In this document: in pieces, positions 1 to 10,522 of the stretch
How the letters are laid out: each line of letters starts with the position of its first letter
Numbering within the stretch: the stretch's first letter is position 1
Assembly (NCBI GenBank): GCA_032207245.1
Contig: CM063503.1
Coordinates: 107,585,522-107,649,521, forward strand
Source: Pardosa pseudoannulata
Lineage: Eukaryota > Arthropoda > Arachnida > Araneae > Lycosidae
DNA: 64,000 nucleotides
Reading direction: 5' to 3'
Position numbers and translations under genes: made by a program
The notes under the pieces: generated by a model
The model's input: only the letters and a program-made list of their open reading frames with translations
Database searches by the model: none
What the model was told of the DNA's origin: nothing

Positions 1-1562
1 TTCATTATATATGATTATATATGTGAAATTTTATGAAACAAATGTAATTTTTTTTCATTTAATACATTTTAGTGAATATTATTGAATATTAAAAGTGTTT
101 TAGTTTCTTATGCAGACAATTGTCTAAATAACATAAAAGTTTATAAAAATTGAAGTAAATTGAACTAGACTTACAGCAAAGTATCTAATGTCAGTATGCA
201 GATCTTATTTCCTGAAATTTTATAATTATTAGTAATGTTTTTTTTTAACCAGATTGAAATTATATCAAAATAAATTTCATTTTTTATTCTTTTATTAATG
301 AAACTCTCTTAATAAGCTGTCATATTATTCCATGAAAAGATACAAAAAATAATATTTTATTAAATTATATAACAGATGATTTACAAAGAAGTAAAAGTTA
401 AATTATTGCATTGAAATATATATTTATTGGCTGATATTGAAAATCACATATGATTCACATATTAAAAATCTTAAGAGAGGTTTTAAGATATAATTTCAAA
501 CGTATATCATTCTTTGTAGTTTATACTACGTGTAACTTATGCGTACTTTAACAGAAAAAAATTGCTCCTTGATTGACATAAATAAGATCTTTCGTGCAAA
601 CGCTTTTTTAATATACTTAGAAGTATCTATAAAATGAAAAAGAAATAGCCTGATATGTCAAACAGAATGTCTTTGGATCTTGGGTGTGGCAAAGATGGAG
701 AGGGAATTCTAATTAAATTAGAACACTGTTTACGAAAACTATCCCAGAGAAAGCTTTTTAGCTAATTATATAAACTATTCGTTTTGCAACACAATCAATT
801 GTTTTTTATTTTAAAAAAAAATTGTTTTTTATATTTAATACTATCTTACACCCCTGAGGTTCTCCTATTTTCAATGGTTTATGCAGCTCATACAAACCAC
901 TTGTCTAGCAAGGAAATTATTATAGCATAAGTTACTTAATTATATTGTAGCAATTATCAAGCTATCACATTTTCTAAAAATACAGTATATATTGAATTAT
1001 CGCTATGAAAAAAGTTTGTCATGCAAGCAGCAAATTCATAACATTTCACAAATTATATAAAAAGATATATGTCAAACTTTCAATATAACTAGATATTTTT
1101 ATTTGTTTTACGATTAACTGGTGTCTAATCCTTTTCTTACTGGGTTTATCTTTGTTCATTGTTTTAAATATTTAATCGGGTTAGTGTCAATTCTAAGTAA
1201 GAAAATTGTCATTAATCCTAATTTTTTCAAACATCACATATATTTTTTATATTTAAATTTGCTTTAGATCCACGTCTGAGTAAATTTGGCATTGTCATTT
1301 ACATAGTTCGTTGTTTTCATATACTTAAGTATAATTTGTCCTAAAATCTCACGTTTTCTTTGAACGAGCAGTTATGTACAGATCCTGTTCCAAGGATTTT
1401 TAATGGACATAATATACATATCATAATTATTTGTCCTTATCACACCTCTATTATCACTTTTCTTAATTCATTATTAAAAGTAGCATACAAGTAGTAGAAT
1501 TTCTTCTAACATGTATATAGAAGGTCAAGGAAAGTAGGTGTACAGTGATGTAAACACATTGT
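1..1562. repeat. First copy of a ~2-kb imperfect tandem duplication
   Basis: This block is repeated, in the same orientation and order, at about 1990-3395. Shared landmarks include TCTTATGCAGACAATTG (near 110 and 2090), GTTTATACTACGTGTAACTT (near 520 and 2450) and TTTACGATTAACTGGTGTC (near 1110 and 2970). The two copies are collinear but differ by many 1-6 base substitutions and deletions. The left boundary lies outside the window, so the unit may be longer. No reading frame is conserved between copies, so the repeat looks non-coding. Confidence 0.85.
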
Positions 1563-1771
1563 TCAGGGGCTACCAAATGCTTAGTTATGTACAGATCCTG
1601 TTCCAAGGATTTTTAATGGACATAATATACATACATAATTATTTGTCCTATCACACCTCTATTATCACTTTTCTTAATTCATTATTAAAAGTAGCATACA
1701 AGTATAGAATTTCTCTAACATGTATATAGAAGGTCAAGGAAAGTAGGTGTACAGTCATGTAAACACATTGT
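1371..1771. repeat. Nested 213-bp direct tandem duplication
   Basis: The sequence from GTTATGTACAGATCCTG at 1371 recurs at 1584. It is nearly identical up to AAACACATTG (about 1562 and 1771), with only single-base indels. A third relative lies at about 3223-3395 in the second large copy. The short 63-codon open frame across the junction (1538-1729) is a by-product of the duplication and shows no family signature. Confidence 0.85.
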
Positions 1772-1777
1772 ATTTAA

Positions 1778-1865
1778 ATATATATATATATATAAAAATA
1801 ATATATATATATGTGTTGTGTGTGTGTGTGTGTGTGTGATGTGTGTGTGTGTGTGTGTGTGTATA
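1778..1865. repeat. (TA)n/(TG)n compound microsatellite
   Basis: TA dinucleotides interrupted by AAAATA are followed by interrupted TG dinucleotides. The array separates the two copies of the large tandem duplication. Confidence 0.95.
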
Positions 1866-1989
1866 TTGATTTGATCACCTATTACAAAATCGTTACATAA
1901 ATTTTGTGTTTACATTTACATGTTAGCAAACTGTTTAAGTATATATTTGTGTGTTAAAATTTAAATAGTTTAAAATTATAATATTTAAT

Positions 1990-3395
1990 TTTCCTTATAA
2001 TATGTTATATATATGTGATTTATGCAAAATGTAATTTTTTTCATATAATACATTTTATAATATTATTGAAAATTAAAAGTGTTTTTAGTTTCTTATGCAG
2101 ACAATTGTGCTAAATAACATAAAAGTTTATTGTAAATTGAACTAGACTACAGAAAAGTATCTATGTATATGTCTTATTTCCTGTTATTTATGTTATTATA
2201 ATGTTTTTTTTTTTTTAAGTTGTTTATCAAATAAATTATTTTTTATTCTAATAATGACTGTGTTTAATGTTGTCATATTATTCCATGTACATAATATTTT
2301 ATTAAATTATATAACAGATGTTACAAAGAAGTAAAAGTTTAAATAAATTGTGTATATATATATTGGTGTATTGAAAATCACATATGTTCACATATTATCT
2401 TAAGAGAGGTTTTAAGATATAATTTTCAAACGTATATCATTCTTTGTAGTTTATACTACGTGTAACTTATGCTACTTTGAAAAAAATTGTGTTGATTGTA
2501 AATAAGATCTTTCGTGCAAACGCTTTGTTTGTACTTAGAAGTATCTATAAAATGAAAAAGAAATATATATGTCAGAATGTCTTTATCTGGGTGTGTGGCG
2601 ATGTAGAGGAATTCTAATAAATTAGAACACTGTTTACGAAAATATGGAAAGCTTTTTAGCTAATTATATAAACTATTCGTTTTTGCAACACAATCAATTG
2701 TTTTTTATTTAGAAAAAATATTGTTTTTATATTTAATACTATCTTTGTTAATTTTCAATGGTTTATGCAGCTCATACAAACCACTTGTTGCAAGAAATTA
2801 TTATAGCATAAGTTACTTAATATATTGTAGTTATCAGCTATCACATTTTCTAAAAATACAGTATATTGAATTATCGCTATGAAAAATGTATGCAAGCAGA
2901 AGTTCATAACATTTCACAAATAATATAAAAAGATATATGTCAAACTTCATATAACTAGATATTTTTATTTGTTTTACGATTAACTGGTGTCTAATCCTTT
3001 TCTCTTACTGGTTTCCTGTTCAGTTTATAAATATTTAAGTTAGTGGAATTCTAAGTAAGAAAATTGTCATTAATCCTAATTGTTTTAACATCACATATAT
3101 TTTTTTATATTTAAATTGCTTTAGATCACTCCTGTAATTTGGCATTGTCATTTACATAGTTCGTTGTTTTCATATACTTAAGTATAAAAATTCCTAAAAT
3201 CTCACGTTTTTTCTTTGAACTGAGTTATGTAGATGTTGGATTTTTTAATGGACATAATATACATATCATAATATTGTCCTTATCACACCTCTATATTATC
3301 ACTTTTCTTAATTCATTATTAAAAGTAGCATACAAGTAGTAGAATTTCCTAACATGTATATAGATCAAGGATGTAAAGTGGTGTACACTTCACAT
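1990..3395. repeat. Second copy of the ~2-kb tandem duplication
   Basis: This is the downstream copy of 1-1562, shorter because of many small deletions. Several differences are odd: 3-10 bases of copy 1 are replaced by short TGT or GT-like strings here, while flanking words of 15-20 bases are identical. That pattern suits an unpolished consensus or collapsed haplotypes better than neutral drift, though I cannot exclude real divergence. Both copies run into an (AT)n/(GT)n microsatellite on the right. Confidence 0.8.
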
Positions 3396-3420
3396 TATTG
3401 CTACAAAATGTTTTAGTCCC

Positions 3421-3565
3421 AGTTTATATATATATAATATATATAGTGTGTATGTGTATGTGTATTTTGTAATGTGTATGTGTATGTATGTTTGTATGTT
3501 ATAAATATGTATATATATATATAATATAGTATAATATATATATTTATAATATATATATATATAAA
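3421..3565. repeat. Degenerate (AT)n/(GTAT)n microsatellite
   Basis: Mixed AT, GTGTAT and GTATGT words close the second copy of the large duplication. The matching position in copy 1 is also a microsatellite. Confidence 0.9.
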
Positions 3566-3569
3566 CAAA

Positions 3570-4600
3570 CCTTAAGTAATACAGTTTATTAGTAGGGAGT
3601 TGGACCTTAATAATTTTGATTCAGTATTAACAAATAAAGACCGGACATAAAATTTAAGGGAATTAACATCTCTTCAGTTTAAAGTGTACTATAGAGTATA
3701 GGTAGTGTGTTTGGAAGAAGAAACCGGGTACACTTACGATATTATTCTACAAAGTACTTCCCAAAGGTTCATTAATGTTGAGTTTAGTCAGAGGTGGAAG
3801 GCTTCTTGTAATGGTGAACTTTCTAGGTGAACTTTCGACAGAAAAAAAGTATGAAACATAGTTCTAAACTAATCTGCAAGAATACTGCAATAAGGATCGT
3901 CCCTGATCTTTTCTATGAGCTCTAAGACTGGTTACAAGCCACATTACACTTCACATCTTACTATATCCCATTTCTCATACCATCACAGGGAATCCTTCAT
4001 GTTTCATGGTAGGAGCGAGTATATTAACATGAATAGCCTCTACTGGTGTTTGTCGGACGAAAACACATCCGGTGATTTCAAATGATCTAATTGATGATTC
4101 ATCAGATCATATTACCTGTTCCCATTGCTATTGTGTCAAATTTTTCGGGTTATCGGAACTTTTGACATTGCTTCATAGCATTCGGTGGAAATGTAAATGG
4201 CTTTCGTATGGCTCCTTTGTTACGAATTCTTGGAAGATGTAGCTGGCGTTAAAACGTTTCTCGGGAATACTGGGTTTTGAAGATGAGTATTCACCTTGGA
4301 GGTTATTTGAAGTAGTGTATTCTTTTTTTTGGGTGACTATCAGCTTTAATGACTATCCGCTTTTATCAGTTCCGACTTTCATCCACTGTACTTTCCGGAC
4401 AATTTTTCCAGGAATATGTAAGCTATCATAAGTCTTGACACAGTATAGATTTAAAAACCTATACGATCATTTTTAAGACAAGAATGTAACGTGGTATTCT
4501 CCAACAATTATGCATCTTTGGACGTTGAAATGGTTAGACTTAGTGACGCATTGCGCAGAATATAATTTACTAATACTCACAGTAGCAAATGTTTGATTGG
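3570..4600 (-). mobile_element. Degraded Tc1/mariner-superfamily DNA transposon
   Basis: This interval is less A+T-rich than its surroundings and carries a broken Tc1-type transposase on the minus strand. The left (3') end is probably near 3570-3620, where a TACAGT followed by GGACCTTAATAATTTTG resembles a Tc1 terminus. I could not find a matching inverted end on the right, so boundaries are approximate. The element is flanked by AT microsatellites on both sides. It is a fossil and cannot encode an active transposase. Confidence 0.75.
3735..4275 (-). pseudogene. Tc1-like (DD34E) transposase pseudogene
   Basis: The minus-strand translation gives, in order, a linker-like RIRNKGAIRKPF (near 4235-4200) and QWEQVI*SDESSIRSFEITG (near 4125-4070). 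It continues with TPVEAIHVNILAPTMKHEGF (near 4045-3990), then VMV*EMGYS (near 3985-3960). Near 3770 it reads LNINEP in one frame and LWEVLCRII in the next. These match the Tc1 family order: first catalytic Asp in the (W)SDES motif, the KHGG/VMVW block, and catalytic Glu in the LN..E..LW motif. Both Trp codons expected in WSDE and VMVW have become TGA. The middle Asp region is unrecognisable, and a frameshift precedes the C-terminal LW block. Assignment to the Tc1/mariner superfamily is firm; the subfamily is not resolved. Confidence 0.85.
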
Positions 4601-4659
4601 TACCTGCCATTTCTCCACCTCTAGGCAGCAGACTGTTGCGACACGTGACGAATCTGCCT

Positions 4660-4682
4660 TATATAAATATATATATAAAAAA

Positions 4683-4729
<47 letters not shown>

Positions 4730-4741
4730 TATATATATAAA
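4660..4741. repeat. (TA)n microsatellite
   Basis: An interrupted TA dinucleotide array immediately right of the Tc1 remnant. Confidence 0.95.
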
Positions 4742-6059
4742 CAGTTTAAAGACGAGAATGGTACAATAACTTATTGAAATAGTATTTAAGAAAAGTAAAA
4801 TAAATCGGCGAAAATTTTCCATTTATCATTCTTTTATAGATTTAGCGTGAAAAGTTTTTTCTTATCAATTTGCTAAAAGCAGAGACGACTTTGATATTTT
4901 TCTAGATTATTTTTTCTTCAGTTGCGTGATGTTTTTGTTGATCTTATGATACATGTAGGAATTTGATGTATTTTATAACACGTAGACTTATATCTCCCAA
5001 GAATATAGAAAATAAAAATGAAAATGGAAGAATGTGCTTAGAAGAAATCACGATCGTAAATAAAATTCTGTTGATATTTATGAATACGGAAGTTATAATA
5101 TGACCGAGATGATTAGAATGTTTAAACTAGATGAAAATTTGTTTTCCTAGATTAAATTTCGTATCTATTTACAAAACACATTTTTATAATGTTTAAATAT
5201 TTTAAAATGGTCCTAATTATTTAAATTAATGACATATATAAATGAAAAAACAAGTAACGGAAATATTTTTTGTGGTAAATATTTTTTATAAAAAAATTCT
5301 GTTCTGTATATTAAAAACAATTACACTTACATCAGTTAAACCTAAGTTTTACACCAAAAGACTTACTGTGCTTCTAAAATAAAAAAAATGTATAAATTCA
5401 TCATAACGTAAGAGAAAGTGAATGCAATTTTTTTTAAAAATAAAACCTTCTATTAAAGTCTTTTTGATAAAAAGAAATAAAATTTAGTAATACGATTAAA
5501 AAAATTTATTAAATGTTTATCAACCAATTTAGAGAATATATTAAATTTTATAAATTGAAATTTAGTTATAAATATGCATCAGTAAATGCAAATAGCCTAT
5601 GGATTAAGAATTCTTGACACCATAAAAAAATACACTTTTTCACAGACATTTTTCGCTGGTAAGATAACAGTGATGACTGATACATGGAAACACGTGTGTT
5701 ACAGTATTAGCCCCACAGCAAGTGATTTGGACATACTTCCCATAAGAGAGCACCTTAGTCTGCAAATTTAATAGTGAGAAATGAACTTAGATCATTGGAA
5801 AAGGGAATCATTCGCTGTAAACAACTGGAAATGTGACGAGTTGACAGAATGTTAGCATGTATTACAAAATTTTTGGGAAATGGGTTGGAAGAGTGTAAGT
5901 CGCTGACACTCCTTTTAGTTCTGAGGTTTTTTGGCTAGGAAAAAATGATAGAATAAGAATGGGGAAACTGAAATCTTAAAGAGATATTTTTTAGGTGTAA
6001 TAATTTTTAAGATACTTTTCAATGTATTACACAAACACATACGCATGCACATACATTTT

Positions 6060-6060
<1 letters not shown>
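4742..6060. other. Intergenic, nothing recognised
   Basis: A+T-rich single-copy-looking sequence. The region 5586-5930 is slightly richer in G+C and carries a 61-codon open frame (5586-5771), but it has no family motif, no splice context and no neighbour that supports a gene. Confidence 0.5.

Positions 6061-6120
<60 letters not shown>
6061..6120. repeat. (AT)n microsatellite
   Basis: A near-perfect AT array of about 28 units after a short CA-rich lead-in. Confidence 0.95.
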
Positions 6121-6123
<3 letters not shown>

Positions 6124-6610
6124 AATTTGTTCGCACCATACTTTTATGTTATATATTTTATTCTTATTCCATTACAGATAAATCCTTTTACCAAAATAGA
6201 AAAAGAAAATTGTGCTTTAAATACGGTCTTATATTTATCTTAATATCTTAATAATATTTATCTAAAGATTAAACAGAGTATAATCCCTTAAGGTGAATAT
6301 TTAAAGGGAAATTGAGATGCAAGAATACATTGTATTTTGTTCTTCTTATTATTGATGCAAATGAAATTGCTTTCGGCTGAAAAAACACCACCTTTAAGCA
6401 TGTAAACAACAAACCATCATTTAATGTAATTAAGTAAAAATTTTAAAGAAAGAAAATGGAAGATATCGATCGGTCCTTTTTTTGTCTATTTTTTTCTAGT
6501 TTAGAATATTTTTATATCTGATCTTGCAATAAAAAAAATGAAATGGATGTAATTTTCAAGAGGAGAATTAATGCATATTGTTTGTTTTTTTAAATTAGTT
6601 GGTATTGTAG

Positions 6611-6641
6611 TATTATATGTATATATATGTATATGTATATA

Positions 6642-6697
<56 letters not shown>

Positions 6698-6705
6698 TTT
6701 ATATA

Positions 6706-6736
<31 letters not shown>
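6611..6736. repeat. (AT)n with GTAT interruptions
   Basis: The AT array begins with ATGTAT words and is interrupted once by GTTTTTATATATAATATT. Confidence 0.95.
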
Positions 6737-9700
6737 TAATTCATAGTATTGTTTTATATGTTGTGTTTTTCTTCTATTATTCCAAACACGTTTTAATCAA
6801 GGAACCTCTCAAAATCTTCTTTATTTAAAGCATTATACATTTTAAATATTTATATAATCATAAATGTACTTGAAACTTAAAGTTAATACATTACTGAAAC
6901 AATTTAATTTTTTTTTACAGATTCATAGAAAAATGCGCTATTAATACTCATTTCATTGTAAATTGATATATTTTAAATTATTGATATTCATTGAAGCCGT
7001 TAGTATATATTTAAATTAAGTTGAGTATATTTGTAAACTCTAAACACAAGTCCTTTTATTAGTTTTATTGCTAGAATCTTCCCTAAAATTAAGACAAAAC
7101 TACAACTAATATCTATCCGTTCTCACTTATATTAGATATATAAACTATATCTCTCTCTTTAATGAATGGATTTTTATAAAAGAATCATGACTTTAATATA
7201 CAATAATTAGGATGGCCTTTGTCGTATAGATTTTTAGGTGGTAACATCAATCTGTTAAATTTGAAAGTTTTCCTAATTTTATTTACACTTTAGTATATAT
7301 TACTTAAATGTAAGTTTAGTGTATGTTATGTAATATAATAGTTTAAATTATATAATGTTCTATTAGCAGGAAGTCTTTAATAATTAGTTTTAGAATTCTT
7401 TTTAAATTCTAATATAATTATTACCTTTTTACTAAATAACTTTAATATTTTCATAAACCAGTATTTTCACTATATAATTCTATAATTTTTAATTATTATT
7501 AATTATAAGTTCTAAAATATTATTTATACTTATAATTTTATTTATACTTACTTCTCTTCAGAATAGTTATAAATTAAATAATAGCTCAGCTCTAAAAATG
7601 AAATTGTCAAAGTATATTTAAAAAAATTCCTGATGCCTACCACTATGTTTTCAGTAGTTTAGCTTTCTTAGATGTTGGTTTCATGTACCATTTAAATTTT
7701 TGATATAAAATTCTGAGCTATACAATATGTACATTGGGATTTCTGTTCACCGCTTACGGATAATTTTGCATCCTGGGCTTCCAATGTATACCAGATTCTA
7801 GATATTCAAACGTGATTTCAGTAGTCTACATTTAAAATATTTTTAAAAAACAAACTCCGTCCAGACTACTCTTCGAATCCATCTTTTACTTTAAAATTTA
7901 TGATGAAACAAAATGTCACTAAAGCTGGGAGTCAAATGTCAAAATTTGTAGATTTCACTACAGTCTGATAAGCAAGGGAACATCTGCGACCATTTCATAC
8001 AATCAATCCTGTTGTCCAATGGTCAGCTTGAAAAGTGTAGAAAAATGAAACATGTATTATGCGATAAGTTAAAAGGAAATCAGAAAAGTATTATTTCTTC
8101 ACTTGGTCTTTCGTATTTTTGAGACCTGATACAAACATCTGTCGTAAATTTGGAAACAGTGAACTTTTCAAGTAATTCTATGACGTCCTACATAGAATAT
8201 ATTGCAGAAAACTTCACAATTCTTTTAATGTTGGATGTATTATTTGTACTATGTCATATACATGTGTAGATATGTTCATATAACAGTTGTCAGAAACTGT
8301 CATCAGTTTATTTAAATAATAAGTAACATTATTGAATTTCATTATTTATAAAAATGAATTATGAATGTTCATGCAAAAGTTTCTCCATAGCGATATATGT
8401 ATTTTTTATTTGATTGAAAACACAGAATTTGAATGCATTTCACTTGTTTAAAATTGTAAAACACTATTTAACAATTCTAAATATATTATTTTAAATACCT
8501 TGAATTATTTTCTTGGATATAATTTTATATTAAATACAATTTTTTTCAAAGGACTTTCAAACATATATGTAAAAAATTCAATTATTTTTTAAAATATTCC
8601 TAATATTCTATTAAGATTACATTATTAAATTTTAATGACCGTTCTTAAAATAAAAGCAGTACAAAAAGTACTTTAAAAAAACAGTACAAAAAGTAGGCTT
8701 GTGAAGTTTTATTGAGATATTGTGTGAAATTTAACGTCAAAATTGTTTTTAACAGTTTGCCATACGTAACTATTGCACAGAAATTATAACATCAGTAGCA
8801 AGAAAAGAAATAGAAGTTATAATCATATGCCAAAGAAGTTATTCTTAATACAACTCTCAAACATACGTAGAGCCACTTACAAAAGAACCATAACAACATT
8901 TTTAATATTCTGACATGTTCATTAGCTTTGGCGTAATTTTGAATCTTCCATAAAAATAATGTGAATAAATATGTAGAATTTTATACGTGTTTATTCACAT
9001 TAATTCATAAAATCCTTTGTGTGTATGAAATTAATTTTAGATATGGAATTTGTTGCTGTAATAGTAATGAAAAAGCTGTTTTCATGTAATAAGTAATAAT
9101 GAGATAATACATTTAAAATAATAAAATGATATAGATATATAATTAAGATTATGAAATTCTTAAGTAGTTTGTTTTAGATACATAATATAGATATTTGCAG
9201 TACACATTTTTTTTTTAAATTTAAAAGTGAAGAAAAAATGAAATATTTCATGGAAAGACGTTCTGGGGCATAAAATATAAAATGTTGTCAAATATCAAGA
9301 AGGATAGATGAATCCCCCATTGTCATTTTTAATTTTGGAAACGTTTGCTGGATGGAACTTTTAGCTAGATTATGTATCACCGAGTTTTAAGTTATCCCCA
9401 ACAGTTTTATTGACTATTATTCAATGAGAAAATAACGTCTCAAATTATGACTTAAATTATTTGTAAATTTGGTCTTATATTTACAAATTGCTTCTGCAAT
9501 TTTAAATAAAAATAACTTTAAGACTGAACACATTGGGCTGAGAAATGGGTCCTTATCAAAAGATTTAAAATTCACATTCCTGATCAACGTCATTTAAATC
9601 ATAATGAGTTGTCCGTAAAAATGAACTGTGTCATATTCATTTATAAAAAATAGAAATATTGCATAGGAAATATAAAAGTAGATCATGTGTAGATAATAAG

Positions 9701-9900
9701 GGAAAAAATGAAATTAAGGAAAACTTATGTTGGGGAAAATTAAAAATACGTGATATGTTTCAATAAATGATTTTGTAGTAATTAGACTACTAAAATTTGA
9801 AAATTATTAAAATTAGATAATTAATATATAACTCTCATGAAAAAGAAAATGAGATGATAATGTAATTTATGAGTAAATAAAATATTTATGTAATATATTA
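6737..9900. other. Gene-free A+T-rich DNA
   Basis: No open frame above 60 codons with any coding character, no recognisable element ends and no RNA gene. The segment 7640-8040 is a little more complex and G+C-richer than the rest, but translations on both strands are broken and match no family I know. Confidence 0.5.
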
Positions 9901-10037
9901 AGGATTGGTTTAACAAAAGTCGTTTAACGGCTAATTGCGATTAATCTCTGTTTAAATGGAGAATTGTGTAACATTATTCCTTAGCGCCATCGATTAATCG
10001 TGGTAACCGGTACAATGACTTTCGTGAGATCGGCCCT
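9901..10037. mobile_element. 137-bp MITE-like element with long imperfect terminal inverted repeats
   Basis: The left end reads AGGATTGGTTTAACAAAAGT. The reverse complement of the right end reads AGGGCCGATCTCACGAAAGT. Over the outer 46 bases the ends match at 30 positions without a gap, including AAAGTC and an inner CGATTAATC block. The core AATGGAGAATTGTGTAACATT is unpaired. No target-site duplication is clear (left flank TTA, right flank AAA). The length and end structure suit a non-autonomous DNA element; the superfamily is not determined. The palindromic GATTAATC words and CpG content stand out from the surroundings. Confidence 0.55.
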
Positions 10038-10433
10038 AAAGCATAAATTTAAAGAAATCAAATATTGTTTACATGGTAGAGGTTACTGAAATATATTAAT
10101 ACAAATAAACTTTTATCCACTTGTTGAATTTGCTCGAAATATTATCAGTCTATACGAAAATTAGTTAATAATAAATAAACAAAAAAATTTGTAGAAAATC
10201 TTTAAAAATCGATCAAGATAGATTCAAATTATTTCAAAAACCGTAACTTAAATCAATGGATCTTTAAATATTTTTATCTAAAAGAACCAACAAATTGAAC
10301 TATGTAAACAATATACTGAATTACACTACTCTTGAAAGAATGACGACAAAAATGTATTATAAAAAGTTTAAGGGATGACTAATTCCAGTAAAAGTTTAAA
10401 ATTATATATGATGAGTCATCCGATGGATGTATT

Positions 10434-10434
<1 letters not shown>
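10038..10434. other. Intergenic, nothing recognised
   Basis: Plain A+T-rich sequence leading into a CA/TA microsatellite. Confidence 0.5.

Positions 10435-10520
<86 letters not shown>
10435..10520. repeat. (CA)n(TA)n compound microsatellite
   Basis: About 16 CA units are followed directly by about 26 TA units. Confidence 0.95.

Positions 10521-10522
<2 letters not shown>

Noticed and set aside
5586..5771. 61-codon plus-strand frame
   Set aside because: Considered as a transposase fragment; no catalytic or zinc-finger motif can be seen and the flanks are non-coding.
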